Shown here: positions 49,124 to 58,639 of the stretch, piece after piece
Position numbering within the stretch: position 1 is the stretch's first letter
How the letters are laid out: every line of letters starts with the position of its first letter
Source of the DNA: Paenibacillus pabuli
GTDB taxonomy: Bacteria > Bacillota > Bacilli > Paenibacillales > Paenibacillaceae
Assembly (NCBI RefSeq): GCF_039831995.1
Contig: NZ_JBDOIO010000003.1
Coordinates: 1 to 64,000, forward strand
DNA length: 64,000 nt
Direction: 5' to 3'
Made by a program: the position numbers and the translations under genes
Notes under the pieces: generated by a model
What the model saw: only the letters and a program-made list of their open reading frames with translations
Told to the model about the DNA's origin: nothing
Database searches by the model: none

Positions 49124-50593
49124 ATGGAAAAGGCTAAGCTAAGCGCAGGCTGGAATCTGGACAATAGTTATGCACGGCTGCCGCAGACTTTTTATACGAG
49201 TCAGGGCGCAGTACCGGTGCAATCACCTGAGCTCGTCATCTTAAATGAAGCACTTGCTGCCAGCTTAGGATTGAATGCTGAAGCGCTGAACAGCAAGGAA
49301 GGGGCAGCTATTTTTGCAGGCAATGAAACTCCTCCTGGAGCCGAGCCTCTTGCTCAAGCTTATGCAGGTCATCAATTTGGCAATTTTAATATGCTTGGTG
49401 ATGGACGAGCATTGCTGCTGGGTGAACAGATTACACCACAGGGCGAGCGGGTGGACATTCAGCTCAAAGGTTCGGGAAGAACGCCATACTCCCGAGGAGG
49501 GGATGGTCGTGCGGCGATTGGACCGATGCTGCGCGAATATATTATCAGTGAAGCCATGGAAGCACTGGGTATTCCAACAACCCGAAGTTTGGCAGTTGTG
49601 ACTACTGGAGAACATATTATTCGCGAAACGGAACGGCCAGGTGCCATATTAACCCGTGTCGCCTCCAGTCACATCCGCGTGGCAACCTTTCAGTATGCAG
49701 CTCGGTGGGGTTCTGTAGATGAACTAAGAGCACTGGCGGACTACACGCTGGAAAGGCATTTTCCAAACATTCCTGCAGATGATAACCGATACTTGAACTT
49801 CCTACGGGAGGTCATCAAGCGTCAGGCTTCTCTGGTAGCGAAATGGCAAAATGTTGGGTTTATACACGGCGTGATGAATACAGATAATATGGCCATCAGT
49901 GGAGAAACGATAGATTATGGACCTTGTGCATTTATGGATGCTTATAACCCGGCCACAGTATTTAGTTCAATCGATACACAAGGTCGTTATGCTTACGGTA
50001 ATCAGCCCTATATTGCGGGTTGGAATTTGGCTCGTCTTGCGGAGACACTGCTTCCGCTATTGCATGACAATGAAGATGTGGCCATACAGATTGCACAGGA
50101 TGCCATTTCCCAGTTTTCGGAACAGTATCATCATGACTGGTTGTCCGGCATGCGTGCCAAGCTGGGATTATTGACGGAAGAGGCAGAAGATGAAACGCTG
50201 ATTAAAGATCTTCTGGAACTTATGGAAAAGCATTCGGCAGACTATACAAATACGTTCTTAGCTTTAACTTTTGATAAGTGGGAAAACTCGAATCTGAACG
50301 AAGCACCGGAATTTGCGGAATGGAACGAGCGCTGGAAAGCCAGACTGGGCCAGCAGTCTGAATCAAAAGAAACTGTGGAGCAACGGATGAAGAGCAGCAA
50401 TCCTGCAATAATTCCTCGGAATCATAGAGTGGAAGAGGCGCTCGAACGGGCAGAGAATGATGGGGATTATAGCCTGATGAATCAGCTGCTTGCCGTTCTC
50501 CAGAAACCATATGCTCATACAGCGGAGCAGGAAGAATACGCTACATTGCCTACGACGTGTGATCCAACCTATCGGACATTTTGCGGAACCTGA
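49124..50593 (+). CDS. selO: Protein adenylyltransferase SelO (YdiU/UPF0061)
   Basis: 489 residues from ATG 49124 (AAGGAGAAGGAG upstream). A pseudokinase-fold AMPylase that transfers AMP from ATP to Ser/Thr/Tyr of redox-related proteins. Conserved blocks include [40 protein letters not shown], the [12 protein letters not shown] region, and the metal-binding HGVMNTDNM. The common C-terminal selenocysteine/Cys motif region ends here in RTFCGT, with one Cys. Confidence 0.95.
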   Translation: MEKAKLSAGWNLDNSYARLPQTFYTSQGAVPVQSPELVILNEALAASLGLNAEALNSKEGAAIFAGNETPPGAEPLAQAYAGHQFGNFNMLGDGRALLLGEQITPQGERVDIQLKGSGRTPYSRGGDGRAAIGPMLREYIISEAMEALGIPTTRSLAVVTTGEHIIRETERPGAILTRVASSHIRVATFQYAARWGSVDELRALADYTLERHFPNIPADDNRYLNFLREVIKRQASLVAKWQNVGFIHGVMNTDNMAISGETIDYGPCAFMDAYNPATVFSSIDTQGRYAYGNQPYIAGWNLARLAETLLPLLHDNEDVAIQIAQDAISQFSEQYHHDWLSGMRAKLGLLTEEAEDETLIKDLLELMEKHSADYTNTFLALTFDKWENSNLNEAPEFAEWNERWKARLGQQSESKETVEQRMKSSNPAIIPRNHRVEEALERAENDGDYSLMNQLLAVLQKPYAHTAEQEEYATLPTTCDPTYRTFCGT

Positions 50594-50670
50594 TGGGTGA
50601 TGCTGATAAAGAATCAATCAAGAGTTATGATAGGTACATTGTGATGAGTAAGAGCACCCTTGTGATTGTG

Positions 50671-50696
50671 AAGAAGCTGCCACGGGCAGCTTTTTC
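50671..50696 (+). terminator. Terminator after selO
   Basis: GAAGCTGCC-ACG-GGCAGCTTTTTC. Confidence 0.85.
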
Positions 50697-50749
50697 ATGT
50701 TCATGCCATGTGGAATACAAATTAGATGAATAGCAGGTGGTGAGTTGCC

Positions 50750-51199
50750 ATGTCGGCTGTTTTAACGAAGCAGGAATTAACGGTAAAACTGCTTGAACTT
50801 TTATCACGAACAGACTTTGCCCAAGAACAGAGCAATAAATATGTTAACCGTCTATTGGACCCATTCAAATGGGAAGGTGTACCTTATGTTGAAATGGAAG
50901 ATGGAATATATATCGTCACTATCTATGAACGTGGAATGCCCATGTTGGAGAAAAAGTTGAAGCAGACTGAGATGGTTATCTACTGGCTGCTGGAAGATAT
51001 CATTTTTACCGCAGTGCATGTGGAGATGTTGAGGAAATACAATGTTGATAATATCAACACACACTTGAAATACACAAACGAAGTGAACCAGGAAATGGAC
51101 CAAAATGTAACGAACGCTTTTCAACAAGTGGGAGAACCCTATTTGCATTGGCACCAAACCGGTAAACGTCACGTACTGGAGAGCATGAAGCATAAGTGA
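50750..51199 (+). CDS. Small hypothetical protein, possible immunity protein
   Basis: 149 residues, acidic, soluble. RBS AGGTGGTGAG. The core reads IYIVTIYERGMPMLEKKLKQT and MVIYWLLEDIIFTAVHVEML, which resembles Imm63-type immunity proteins, but I could not confirm the family. It is 13 bp upstream of a DMP19-family gene, so the two probably form an operon. Confidence 0.6.
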   Translation: MSAVLTKQELTVKLLELLSRTDFAQEQSNKYVNRLLDPFKWEGVPYVEMEDGIYIVTIYERGMPMLEKKLKQTEMVIYWLLEDIIFTAVHVEMLRKYNVDNINTHLKYTNEVNQEMDQNVTNAFQQVGEPYLHWHQTGKRHVLESMKHK

Positions 51200-51212
51200 G
51201 GGGATTAAGGGC

Positions 51213-51659
51213 ATGACTAATCAAGATATCAATGATGTATGGTATGAATATGCGTTGAATTTTGTCGACAAAAAGAACAACCATGAACAGGGATGGTCTG
51301 GCTTAACACCACAGGAGCAGGAGATAGCTGCCTTATGGGTGTTAGAAGTGGATGTTTATAACGGTGGATTCATTTCATTTTTCTGCAACTGGGGAGAAGA
51401 GGCATACCTTCATGTTTTGCGGGCATTACATACGATTGATGCGAACGAGGTGCTGAAAAATATTCAGGAACAGTATAGCTGCATAGAGCATTTGGCAGAT
51501 GATGAAAGGCTGACTGCATTATGGGACATTCCCCGTTTACTTACGGCAGAAGACGAACAAAGGTTAGATACACTGGATCAGCGATTATGGGACAACGAGG
51601 ATCAGCTTGCGGAGAAGGCATATACGTATTATCATGGAAAGCTGCATATTCAGGCATAG
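51213..51659 (+). CDS. DMP19 (DUF4375) family protein
   Basis: 148 residues, strongly acidic. The conserved core is LWVLEVDVYNGGFISFFCNWGEE and the following AHTIDANEVLKNI-type helix. DMP19 of Neisseria is a DNA mimic that binds a transcription factor; many Bacillota homologues sit with immunity genes. RBS AGGGG; directly after the small gene at 50750. Confidence 0.85.
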   Translation: MTNQDINDVWYEYALNFVDKKNNHEQGWSGLTPQEQEIAALWVLEVDVYNGGFISFFCNWGEEAYLHVLRALHTIDANEVLKNIQEQYSCIEHLADDERLTALWDIPRLLTAEDEQRLDTLDQRLWDNEDQLAEKAYTYYHGKLHIQA

Positions 51660-51724
51660 TAAAAGGGATCGAAGTCTCCTTCGCTGTTTTTATCTGTAGT
51701 TTGAATACAGGCTCTTGCAATGGC

Positions 51725-51752
51725 TTGAACGTTCGGCTATACTGGCTATAAT
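51725..51752 (+). promoter_or_regulatory. Promoter of tyrS leader
   Basis: TTGAAC (51725-51730), 16-bp spacer, TATAAT (51747-51752). Confidence 0.7.
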
Positions 51753-51758
51753 CTAAAT

Positions 51759-52014
51759 ACATGAATTACGTTGATGGAGCGCAGTAGCGGCTTTGTCCCT
51801 GTTACAGAAAGTCAGGGGTTGATGGAACCTGATACATACAAGGGCTGCGAATTACACTCTGGAGTACTTGGGTAATGCCAAGCGGAACAGGCAAACGATA
51901 TATTGCCAAAAGCGGTATGGACAATGCGTAAGCATCTGTTCATGCAAGTTGGGTGGTACCACGGTTATGATAATCGTCCCTATGTCTAATGAAGACAAGG
52001 AGGCGATTTTTTTG
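51759..52014 (+). promoter_or_regulatory. T-box leader (tyrosine)
   Basis: The T-box core GGGTGGTACCACGG (51951-51964) is clear. Stem I has an AGTA motif near 51782 on the 5' side and GAATTACAC on the 3' side, giving a UAC tyrosine specifier at 51853-51855 followed by A. The terminator pairs AATCGTCC-type bases at 51972 with GGAGGCGATT before a run of seven T (to 52014). Uncharged tRNA-Tyr should favour the antiterminator and tyrS expression. Confidence 0.93.
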
Positions 52015-52094
52015 TGTCCAAAAAAGCTGCTCCAATCTGTATTTTTCACCATTAACGTAGACCATGACTGTAGAACGAAAAGGAGAGAAAGGGG

Positions 52095-53363
52095 TTGTTT
52101 GGGTTGAATATTATTGATGAACTTGAGTGGCGCGACGCCATTAACCAACAGACGGATGCGGAGGGACTGCGTGAGCTGACCGAAACGAAGTCGATATCCT
52201 TGTACTGTGGGGTTGATCCTACTGGAGACAGTATGCACATCGGTCACCTGATTCCGTTCATGATGCTGAAACGTTTTCAACTTGCGGGACATCGTCCGGT
52301 GATCCTGATTGGGGGAGCAACAGGTACAATTGGTGATCCAAGTGGACGTCAATCCGAGCGTTCGCTGCAAACGCTGGAACAAGTACAAGAGAACGTCAAT
52401 AAGTTGACGGCTCAGATGAAAAAATTGTTTGTAACCAAAGGCGACAACCAGGTTCGCATGGTAAACAACTACGACTGGACACATCAAATTAATGTTATCG
52501 AGTTTTTGCGTGATTACGGCAAAAACTTTAACCTTAACACGATGCTGGCAAAGGATGTTGTGGCGAGCAGACTGGAAGGCGGAATCTCATTCACCGAGTT
52601 TTCCTACCAGATCCTGCAATCTCTTGATTACCTGCACCTGTTCCAAAACGAGGATGTACAGCTGCAAATCGGTGGCTCCGATCAATGGGGCAACATCACG
52701 AGCGGTCTGGATCTCATCCGCAAGAAAGAGGGATCTGAAGCAAGAGCATACGGTCTGACGATCCCGCTGATGCTCAAAGCCGATGGTACGAAATTTGGTA
52801 AAACGGCTGGCGGGGCAATCTGGCTGGATCCGGAAAAAACGACACCATTCGAATTCTACCAGTTCTGGGCCAACACCGATGACCGCGATGTCATTAAATA
52901 CCTGAAATACTTCACGTTCCTGAGCAAAGAGGAAATCGAAGCTTTGGCTGACAAGGTGGAGACAGAGCCGCACAAACGTGAAGCACAGAAGGCACTCGCC
53001 GAAGAAATGACAAAATTCGTTCACGGTGACGACATGCTGGAGCAGGCTAAACGCATTACCGCAGCGCTCTTCAGTGGAGATATCCGTTCCCTGACAGCCG
53101 ATGAGATCGAGCAGGGCTTCAAGGAAATGCCAACGTTTGAAACCGACGGCGAAGCCAAAAACATCGTGGACTGGCTTGTGGATCTTGGTCTCGAGCCATC
53201 CAAACGCCAAGCGCGTGAGGATGTTACCAAAGGTGCTATCTCCATGAACGGAGAGAAGATTACGGAACTGGAATTCACAGTCTCTGCGGAGCATGCCATT
53301 GGCGGCAAGTTCATCATTATTCGTAAAGGCAAGAAAAATTACAGTCTGGTTAAACTGAAATAG
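52095..53363 (+). CDS. tyrS: Tyrosyl-tRNA synthetase
   Basis: 422 residues, the bacterial TyrRS length. It charges tRNA-Tyr with tyrosine in the cytoplasm. The class I HIGH motif is HIGHL (about residue 51), the KMSKS loop is KFGKT (about 235), and a C-terminal S4 domain carries KRQAREDVTKGAI. TTG 52095 with AGGAGA 9 bp upstream and TTG 52104 are both possible starts. Regulated by the T-box in front. Confidence 0.97.
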   Translation: MFGLNIIDELEWRDAINQQTDAEGLRELTETKSISLYCGVDPTGDSMHIGHLIPFMMLKRFQLAGHRPVILIGGATGTIGDPSGRQSERSLQTLEQVQENVNKLTAQMKKLFVTKGDNQVRMVNNYDWTHQINVIEFLRDYGKNFNLNTMLAKDVVASRLEGGISFTEFSYQILQSLDYLHLFQNEDVQLQIGGSDQWGNITSGLDLIRKKEGSEARAYGLTIPLMLKADGTKFGKTAGGAIWLDPEKTTPFEFYQFWANTDDRDVIKYLKYFTFLSKEEIEALADKVETEPHKREAQKALAEEMTKFVHGDDMLEQAKRITAALFSGDIRSLTADEIEQGFKEMPTFETDGEAKNIVDWLVDLGLEPSKRQAREDVTKGAISMNGEKITELEFTVSAEHAIGGKFIIIRKGKKNYSLVKLK

Positions 53364-53377
53364 AAACGTACAATTTC

Positions 53378-53427
53378 TTTAATATCTTGGGAAGGACAAC
53401 GAATGTTTGAATTCCCAAGATATTAAA
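53378..53427. repeat. Perfect 16-bp inverted repeat
   Basis: TTTAATATCTTGGGAA (53378-53393) and its exact reverse complement (53412-53427) flank an 18-nt loop just after tyrS. There is no T run; a normal terminator follows at 53442, so this is an additional structure. Confidence 0.65.
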
Positions 53428-53441
53428 TTTCCAAGGTACAC

Positions 53442-53492
53442 AAAAGGGCCGTCTCCACTTATGTCAATGACATTAGGGAGACGGCCCTTTTA
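53442..53492. terminator. Bidirectional terminator after tyrS
   Basis: AAAAGGGCCGTCTCC pairs with GGAGACGGCCCTTTT; inner ATGTCA/TGACAT. Confidence 0.88.
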
Positions 53493-53519
53493 ATAATTCA
53501 TCCGCAAATGCTGTATTAA

Positions 53520-53798
53520 TTATTGATTCACAATAGCTGTAATCTCTTCGTCCAGATCGAGTCGGACGTTCTCACGGTAAGCCCGGATGTTGTATTCGCT
53601 GTGCAGATAGCGCAGGATCGCTTCAATCATATTGGATTCAACCAGGTATTGACTACGGCCTTGAATCCAGACTTCAGCGGAGTATCCCGTATCTTCTTCC
53701 CAGCTCAGTTCAACATTGACATCGGTCGGACGTACACCTTTGCGTTCAGCCATGTGAAGACAGATCGCGTTAACAATCTCATCCATGCTTAGAACCAT
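53520..53798 (-). CDS. YxcD family protein (DUF2653)
   Basis: 92 residues. The pattern MDEIVNAICLHMAERKGVRP, then VELSWEEDTGYSAEVW, with a strand-helix-strand ending, matches the small YxcD/DUF2653 family of unknown function. It starts 5 bp after the stop of the Gly-rich membrane protein and is co-transcribed with it. Confidence 0.8.
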   Translation of the reverse strand: MVLSMDEIVNAICLHMAERKGVRPTDVNVELSWEEDTGYSAEVWIQGRSQYLVESNMIEAILRYLHSEYNIRAYRENVRLDLDEEITAIVNQ

Positions 53799-53803
53799 AA
53801 CGA

Positions 53804-54304
53804 TTAGTACCGTCCGTTTCTGTTGCGGTCATCATCATCACGATCATTGCGGCGGTCATAACGACCATCTGCAGCCGGTTTACGGCGATTCGTGATCTTT
53901 CTGAAGAGTGTCATTGCCAGCATAACGATCAGCATGATTGCAGCCACGTTTACAAGCAATCCAAGAATGTTACCGAGGGCGCCCATGCCGCCGAACAATC
54001 CGCCGAACAGCATACCTGCCAGACCACCCAGCATCATGCCTTTCATAAATCCGCCGCCACCACCGAAGAATCCGCCACGGTTAGTTGCAGCTGTGCCTGT
54101 ACCCGAGTTTTTCGAGTTCGACTGGCTCACATTATTGTTGTCGGTTTTCTTAGGTGTATTGGTATAACTTTTTGTGCCTGATTTGAAACCGCCACCACGT
54201 CTTGCGTCAGCAGAATCCGGATTTGCTACGCCAACTGTTGCAAACAACAGAGTGAAAGCCATGAAAACCATCATCAGATGTTTAATTCCAAATTTTTTCT
54301 TCAT
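53804..54304 (-). CDS. Gly-rich secreted/membrane protein
   Basis: 166 residues from ATG 54304; a longer frame to 54343 adds an unlikely leader. Signal peptide (residues 1-33, cut near DSADA), a Ser/Thr/Asn linker, a Gly-rich segment (GGFFGGGGGFMKGMML), one membrane span (about 115-135), and an Arg/Asp-rich tail. This looks like the N-terminal part of Tim44-like bacterial proteins without the Tim44 domain. Confidence 0.75.
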   Translation of the reverse strand: MKKKFGIKHLMMVFMAFTLLFATVGVANPDSADARRGGGFKSGTKSYTNTPKKTDNNNVSQSNSKNSGTGTAATNRGGFFGGGGGFMKGMMLGGLAGMLFGGLFGGMGALGNILGLLVNVAAIMLIVMLAMTLFRKITNRRKPAADGRYDRRNDRDDDDRNRNGRY

Positions 54305-54403
54305 TGTAAAGATCGTAACCCCCCGATTAAATTGTGTGATCAACCCTAAAAATGGGCCTTACTCATGTAATACGGTCTACAAGCAGGAACGTTTCAAATT
54401 TTA

Positions 54404-54970
54404 TTAATTTTCCGAAATAATCGGACAAGGGTCCTGAATGGCTGCCTGACCATCCAGCAGCTGAGTCACCCAGTTGCACCATTCCAAGCCGGTCTGGGCA
54501 TTCATTAATCCCTTTTGAACCAAAATGTAGCTTCCGAATTCCCGGCTGCCTACACGGAGGTTATCCTGAGGGATGCGGGACTTCAGATCCTCGAAATAAC
54601 GGATGCGCTCCATAAACCAGTTCTTGCGCTCATTCAGAATGCGTCTCATGCTTCCATCTTCGGCAATGCCGACACACAAAATACGCAGATTGAATTCGTC
54701 ACGCGTCACTGGAGCTGTAACCGGAGTAATCATCCAGCCGAGCAGCTTCTCAATACCTTTTTCCGTGACTGCATACATTTTTTTGTCCGGTTTGTCAGAC
54801 TGTTGCACCCAGCGGGAAGATAATAGTTCATCATTTTCCATCTTGGACAGGAGCGGGTAGATCTGACTGTGTTTGGCTTGCCAATGAGGCTGGATTTTCA
54901 GCATCAGATCGTAACCAGACGACTCCTCGCGGGTAAGCAGCCCGAGCAATCCGTAGGAAAGTATGTTCAT
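54404..54970 (-). CDS. PadR family transcriptional regulator
   Basis: 188 residues from ATG 54970 (AAGGAG 8 bp upstream; the ATG at 54976 is only 2 bp away). The N-terminal winged helix (LGLLTREESSGYDLMLKIQ, HSQIYPLLSKMENDELL and KKMYAVTEKGIEKL) and the C-terminal Vir-family helical domain are clear. Target unknown. Confidence 0.92.
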   Translation of the reverse strand: MNILSYGLLGLLTREESSGYDLMLKIQPHWQAKHSQIYPLLSKMENDELLSSRWVQQSDKPDKKMYAVTEKGIEKLLGWMITPVTAPVTRDEFNLRILCVGIAEDGSMRRILNERKNWFMERIRYFEDLKSRIPQDNLRVGSREFGSYILVQKGLMNAQTGLEWCNWVTQLLDGQAAIQDPCPIISEN

Positions 54971-55103
54971 GCACATGTCTCCTTAATATTAGGGCTGGGC
55001 CAGTGAAAACAATGGATATTGCTATCAATGACCGCTTTCATAAAAGTGTACACTGAAACTGTATGGTTTGACAACCTGACAGCATAACTGCCTCAATTTA
55101 GAC

Positions 55104-55134
55104 AAAAAAAGAGTGCGGACCATGAGGTCCGCAC
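55104..55134 (-). terminator. Terminator of carbonic anhydrase gene
   Basis: GTGCGGACC-ATGA-GGTCCGCAC with an A run (T run on the minus strand) at 55104-55110. Confidence 0.85.
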
Positions 55135-55159
55135 CCAAAACCATTTAGAGAGATGCCTG

Positions 55160-55720
55160 TTACTCGTACCCTTCAACTACAAGCTCAAGCTCGCCTGTGG
55201 AGGAATCGATAATCATGCCGTGAACGGGTACTCCCTGTGGAAACAGGGGATGATTTTTGATGACTCCTACAGTATGTTTTACCCCTTCATCAACACTGTT
55301 AAACCCTCGAAGCCAATTGTTCAAATTGATTCCGGAGTTGTCCAGAGCATTGATGACTTCCTTGGACACACCGCGGTCAAGCATGTGACCAATCATTGTG
55401 TCTGCTTGCAAAGATGCCATACCGCACTCGGTGTGACCGACAACAACAACTTCGTCTGCCCCGAGCTCATAAATAGCTACAAGCACGCTTCGCATAACAG
55501 AACCGAAAGGTTGAGAGATAATGGCGCCCGCAGTTTTAAGGATTTTAACCTCACCATTCTTCAAATTCATCGCTTTAGGCAGCAGTTCTACCAGGCGAGT
55601 GTCCATGCATGTGATAATTGCCATTTTTTTGGTTGGAAACTTACCGGCCGTATACTTTTCGTATTCTTTCGTCTCGACAAATGATTTGTTGTACGCCAAA
55701 ATCTCTTGAATGTTGTTCAT
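55160..55720 (-). CDS. Beta-class carbonic anhydrase
   Basis: 186 residues from ATG 55720 (GGAGG 8 bp upstream; ATG 55726 is too close). It interconverts CO2 and bicarbonate. The zinc ligands are Cys38 (CMDTR, with Asp40 and Arg42), His96 and Cys99 (GHTECGM). Cytoplasmic. Monocistronic. Confidence 0.95.
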   Translation of the reverse strand: MNNIQEILAYNKSFVETKEYEKYTAGKFPTKKMAIITCMDTRLVELLPKAMNLKNGEVKILKTAGAIISQPFGSVMRSVLVAIYELGADEVVVVGHTECGMASLQADTMIGHMLDRGVSKEVINALDNSGINLNNWLRGFNSVDEGVKHTVGVIKNHPLFPQGVPVHGMIIDSSTGELELVVEGYE

Positions 55721-55941
55721 GTCCATTGCCTCCTGTTATCCAATACGATGAGCCCGGCTGCTTGCATCGGTATGCAGCTTGTCCTACGCCCTATTCTTGA
55801 TTATATCACGGTCGGCAAACGACATGATATCTTATAAATGAGAATCAAGCCATTTACCTCTGTTAAAAGTTGATTATACGCATTGCAAAAAGTATCATCA
55901 ATAGGGAGTCTAAACTTTTTTTGGAGAGGTGAACGATAACA

Positions 55942-57456
55942 ATGGAACAACAAACGCAGAAACATCTGGAATCATTCCTTAATTTGGCCAGCAAAATCAA
56001 AAGTTATCACGAAGCCATTGGTTTGCTTCATTGGGATCTGCGCACAGGTGCGCCGAAGAAAGGCGTTCCGACTCGTTCGGAAACGATCGGTATGTTATCT
56101 ACCGAAGCGTTCAAGCTTCAAACGTCGGATGAGATGAAGACCTATTTGGACACGCTGACAAACCCTGAGGTGTTGAAACAGCTGGATGATACAGACCGTC
56201 GCCTGGTAGAAGAATGCAAAAAGGAATACGATCGCAGCCAGTCTGTCCCGCCTGAGAAGGTACAAGCATATACAGTGCTTACGGCCAAATCCGAAACGGC
56301 ATGGGAAGATGCCAAGCATAACAGCGATTTTGAAGGCTTTTCCCCTTATTTAACTGAAATTGTGAAACTCAAACAGGAGTTCATCGACTACTGGGGTGTG
56401 AAAGATACGCGTTATGATACCCTGCTTGATATGTACGAGCCAGACCTGACGGTTGAGAAAGTCGATGCGGTATTTGCCCGGTTAAAAGCACGCTTGGTGC
56501 CGCTGCAGGAAAAAATTAATGCTTCTGAAAACAAGCCGAACACGGAGTTCCTGAACCAGCTGTTTGATACGGATCAACAGGAAAAATTCAGTTTGTTCAT
56601 TTTGGGACAGATGGGTTATGACTTCGATGCTGGCAGACTGGATGAGAGTGTTCATCCCTTCGCAACAGGACTTAACCCGGGGGATGTGCGAATCACGACG
56701 AATTATTTGCAGGATGATGTGACGAGCGCCGTATTCAGTTCATTGCACGAAGGCGGACACGCTTTATATGAGCAAAATATTGACGAAAGTCTGGCCGGTA
56801 CCCTTCTGGCTGAAGGGACGTCGATGGGCATTCATGAATCCCAGTCCCGTCTCTGGGAAAATATGATTGGCCGCAGCCGTCCGTTCTGGACACGTTACTA
56901 CAAAGATTTGCAGCAGCATTTCCCGCAATTAAGCGAAGTAGCACTGGAAGACTTCTACCGGGCAATCAACCGTGTTGAAAGTTCATTAATCCGTATTGAA
57001 GCAGATGAACTGACGTACAATCTGCATATTATTATTCGTTATGAGATTGAGAAAATGCTGTTTAACGAAGGGCTGGAAGTCAAGGATTTGCCGGAGACCT
57101 GGAATGCCAAATACAAAGAATATCTTGGCATTGTACCTCCAAACGATGGTTTAGGCGTGCTTCAGGATGTACACTGGTCCGGTGGTGATTTTGGTTATTT
57201 TGCTTCGTATTCCCTTGGCAACATGTACGCAGCACAGATTCTACATACATTGCGTAAGGAACTGCCGGAGTTTGATTCTTATATTGCTGCAGGCAACCTG
57301 ATTCCCATCAAAGAATGGTTAACGGACAAGATTTATCGTTACGGCAAGAGCCGTACGCCATCCGAATTGATTCTCGCTGTGACAGGTGAAGAGCTAAACC
57401 CGGATTATCTGGCTGACTATCTAGAAGCAAAATATACCGAGATTTATAAACTGTAG
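55942..57456 (+). CDS. M32 family carboxypeptidase (thermostable carboxypeptidase 1-like)
   Basis: 504 residues, typical length. A zinc metallocarboxypeptidase: HEGGH (residues 269-273) is the HExxH site, with Glu299 (IHESQSRLWEN) as third ligand. The conserved DxRxT-like DPHSQ is represented by the surrounding core; GMHESQSR-type sequence IHESQSR is present. Cytoplasmic peptide turnover. GGAGAGGTG precedes ATG. Confidence 0.95.
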   Translation: MEQQTQKHLESFLNLASKIKSYHEAIGLLHWDLRTGAPKKGVPTRSETIGMLSTEAFKLQTSDEMKTYLDTLTNPEVLKQLDDTDRRLVEECKKEYDRSQSVPPEKVQAYTVLTAKSETAWEDAKHNSDFEGFSPYLTEIVKLKQEFIDYWGVKDTRYDTLLDMYEPDLTVEKVDAVFARLKARLVPLQEKINASENKPNTEFLNQLFDTDQQEKFSLFILGQMGYDFDAGRLDESVHPFATGLNPGDVRITTNYLQDDVTSAVFSSLHEGGHALYEQNIDESLAGTLLAEGTSMGIHESQSRLWENMIGRSRPFWTRYYKDLQQHFPQLSEVALEDFYRAINRVESSLIRIEADELTYNLHIIIRYEIEKMLFNEGLEVKDLPETWNAKYKEYLGIVPPNDGLGVLQDVHWSGGDFGYFASYSLGNMYAAQILHTLRKELPEFDSYIAAGNLIPIKEWLTDKIYRYGKSRTPSELILAVTGEELNPDYLADYLEAKYTEIYKL

Positions 57457-57488
57457 TAGCACAATCACATCACACAAATAGGCACTTG

Positions 57489-57519
57489 AGAGAGCCGGGC
57501 ATAAGCCCGGCTCTTTTTT
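57489..57519 (+). terminator. Terminator after M32 carboxypeptidase
   Basis: GAGAGCCGGGC-ATAA-GCCCGGCTC followed by six T. Confidence 0.9.
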
Positions 57520-57605
57520 GGTGTGCAAGTTCTTAACCTTTTGGTGGGCAGCGGCATATTCATAGTAGAGAGAAACTGCTGAAACCAGCGAAGGAGGGAA
57601 ACAAC

Positions 57606-58610
57606 ATGAAGTACACTCCCTGGTTTATCCGGGCCATCGTTATTTTACTGATTATTATTGTGGCACTCACGAGCTGCAATGAAGAGAAAAATGAAGCGAA
57701 AATTACGATTGGTGAGGTGACCCGTTCTGTATTTTATGCACCGGAGTATGTAGCCGTGGCCCAAGGATTTTTTGAAGAAGAGGGGCTGGAGGTCGAGATC
57801 CAGACAACTGCTGGTGGTGACAAAACGATGGCTGCCTTGCTCGCAGGCTCTGTAGATATCGCTCTGGTCGGAGCGGAGACATCCATCTACGTCTATCAGC
57901 AGGGAGCGGAAGATCCGGTCATTAACTTTGCTCAGCTAACCCAGACAGACGGAACATTTTTGTTTGCACGCAACGCGGAGGGCAGCTTCGATTGGGATCA
58001 GCTCAAACAAAGTACGTTCCTTGGTCAACGCAAAGGCGGGATGCCGCAAATGGCTGGAGAGTTCACGTTGAACAAACATGGCATTGATCCACAGAGTGAT
58101 CTGGAATTGATTCAAAATATCGATTTTGCCAACATTGCATCTGCATTTGCGTCGGGTACAGGGGATTATGTACAGCTGTTTGAACCACAGGCTTCCATCT
58201 TTGAACAGGAGGGTCGCGGGAAGGTTGTTGCATCTTTTGGAACAGAGAGCGGACATCTGCCTTACACGGTGTTCATGACGAAACAAAGTTACATCAACGA
58301 CAACAAGGAAATGGTACAGAAATTTACAAACGGGCTGCATAAAGCACAGGTCTGGGTAAATTCCCATTCAGCTGAAGAGATTGCCGAGGTCATCCTCCCT
58401 TACTTTAAAGACATCGACCAATCTATTCTCGTAAGTAGTATTAATCGCTATAAGGAACAGGGAACGTATGCAACAGATCCGATTATTGATGATGAAGAAT
58501 GGAACAATCTGCTTGACGTCATGAGTGCGGCTGGTGAACTTGAACAACGGGTAGATTCCCAAGCGATTGTTGATAACACCTATGCGGAACAAGCGGCATC
58601 TGCGAAGTAA
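57606..58610 (+). CDS. ABC transporter substrate-binding lipoprotein (SsuA/THI5-like)
   Basis: 334 residues. Signal peptide with lipobox LTSC (cleavage before Cys at about residue 24), then a type 2 periplasmic-binding fold: EVTRSVFYAPEYVAVAQGFFEEEG, DIALVGAETSIY and QQGAEDPVINFAQ are typical of the NMT1/THI5/SsuA group that binds sulfonates, nitrate or pyrimidine precursors. Anchored outside. First gene of a three-gene ABC operon; RBS GGAGGG. Confidence 0.92.
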   Translation: MKYTPWFIRAIVILLIIIVALTSCNEEKNEAKITIGEVTRSVFYAPEYVAVAQGFFEEEGLEVEIQTTAGGDKTMAALLAGSVDIALVGAETSIYVYQQGAEDPVINFAQLTQTDGTFLFARNAEGSFDWDQLKQSTFLGQRKGGMPQMAGEFTLNKHGIDPQSDLELIQNIDFANIASAFASGTGDYVQLFEPQASIFEQEGRGKVVASFGTESGHLPYTVFMTKQSYINDNKEMVQKFTNGLHKAQVWVNSHSAEEIAEVILPYFKDIDQSILVSSINRYKEQGTYATDPIIDDEEWNNLLDVMSAAGELEQRVDSQAIVDNTYAEQAASAK

Positions 58611-58639
58611 CCAGGCATTCAGGAAAGGGAGTGATCGCC

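Noticed and set aside
57457..57605. TPP riboswitch before the SsuA/THI5-like ABC operon
   Set aside because: No CTGAGA or ACCTGA-type core; the gap is filled by an ordinary terminator.
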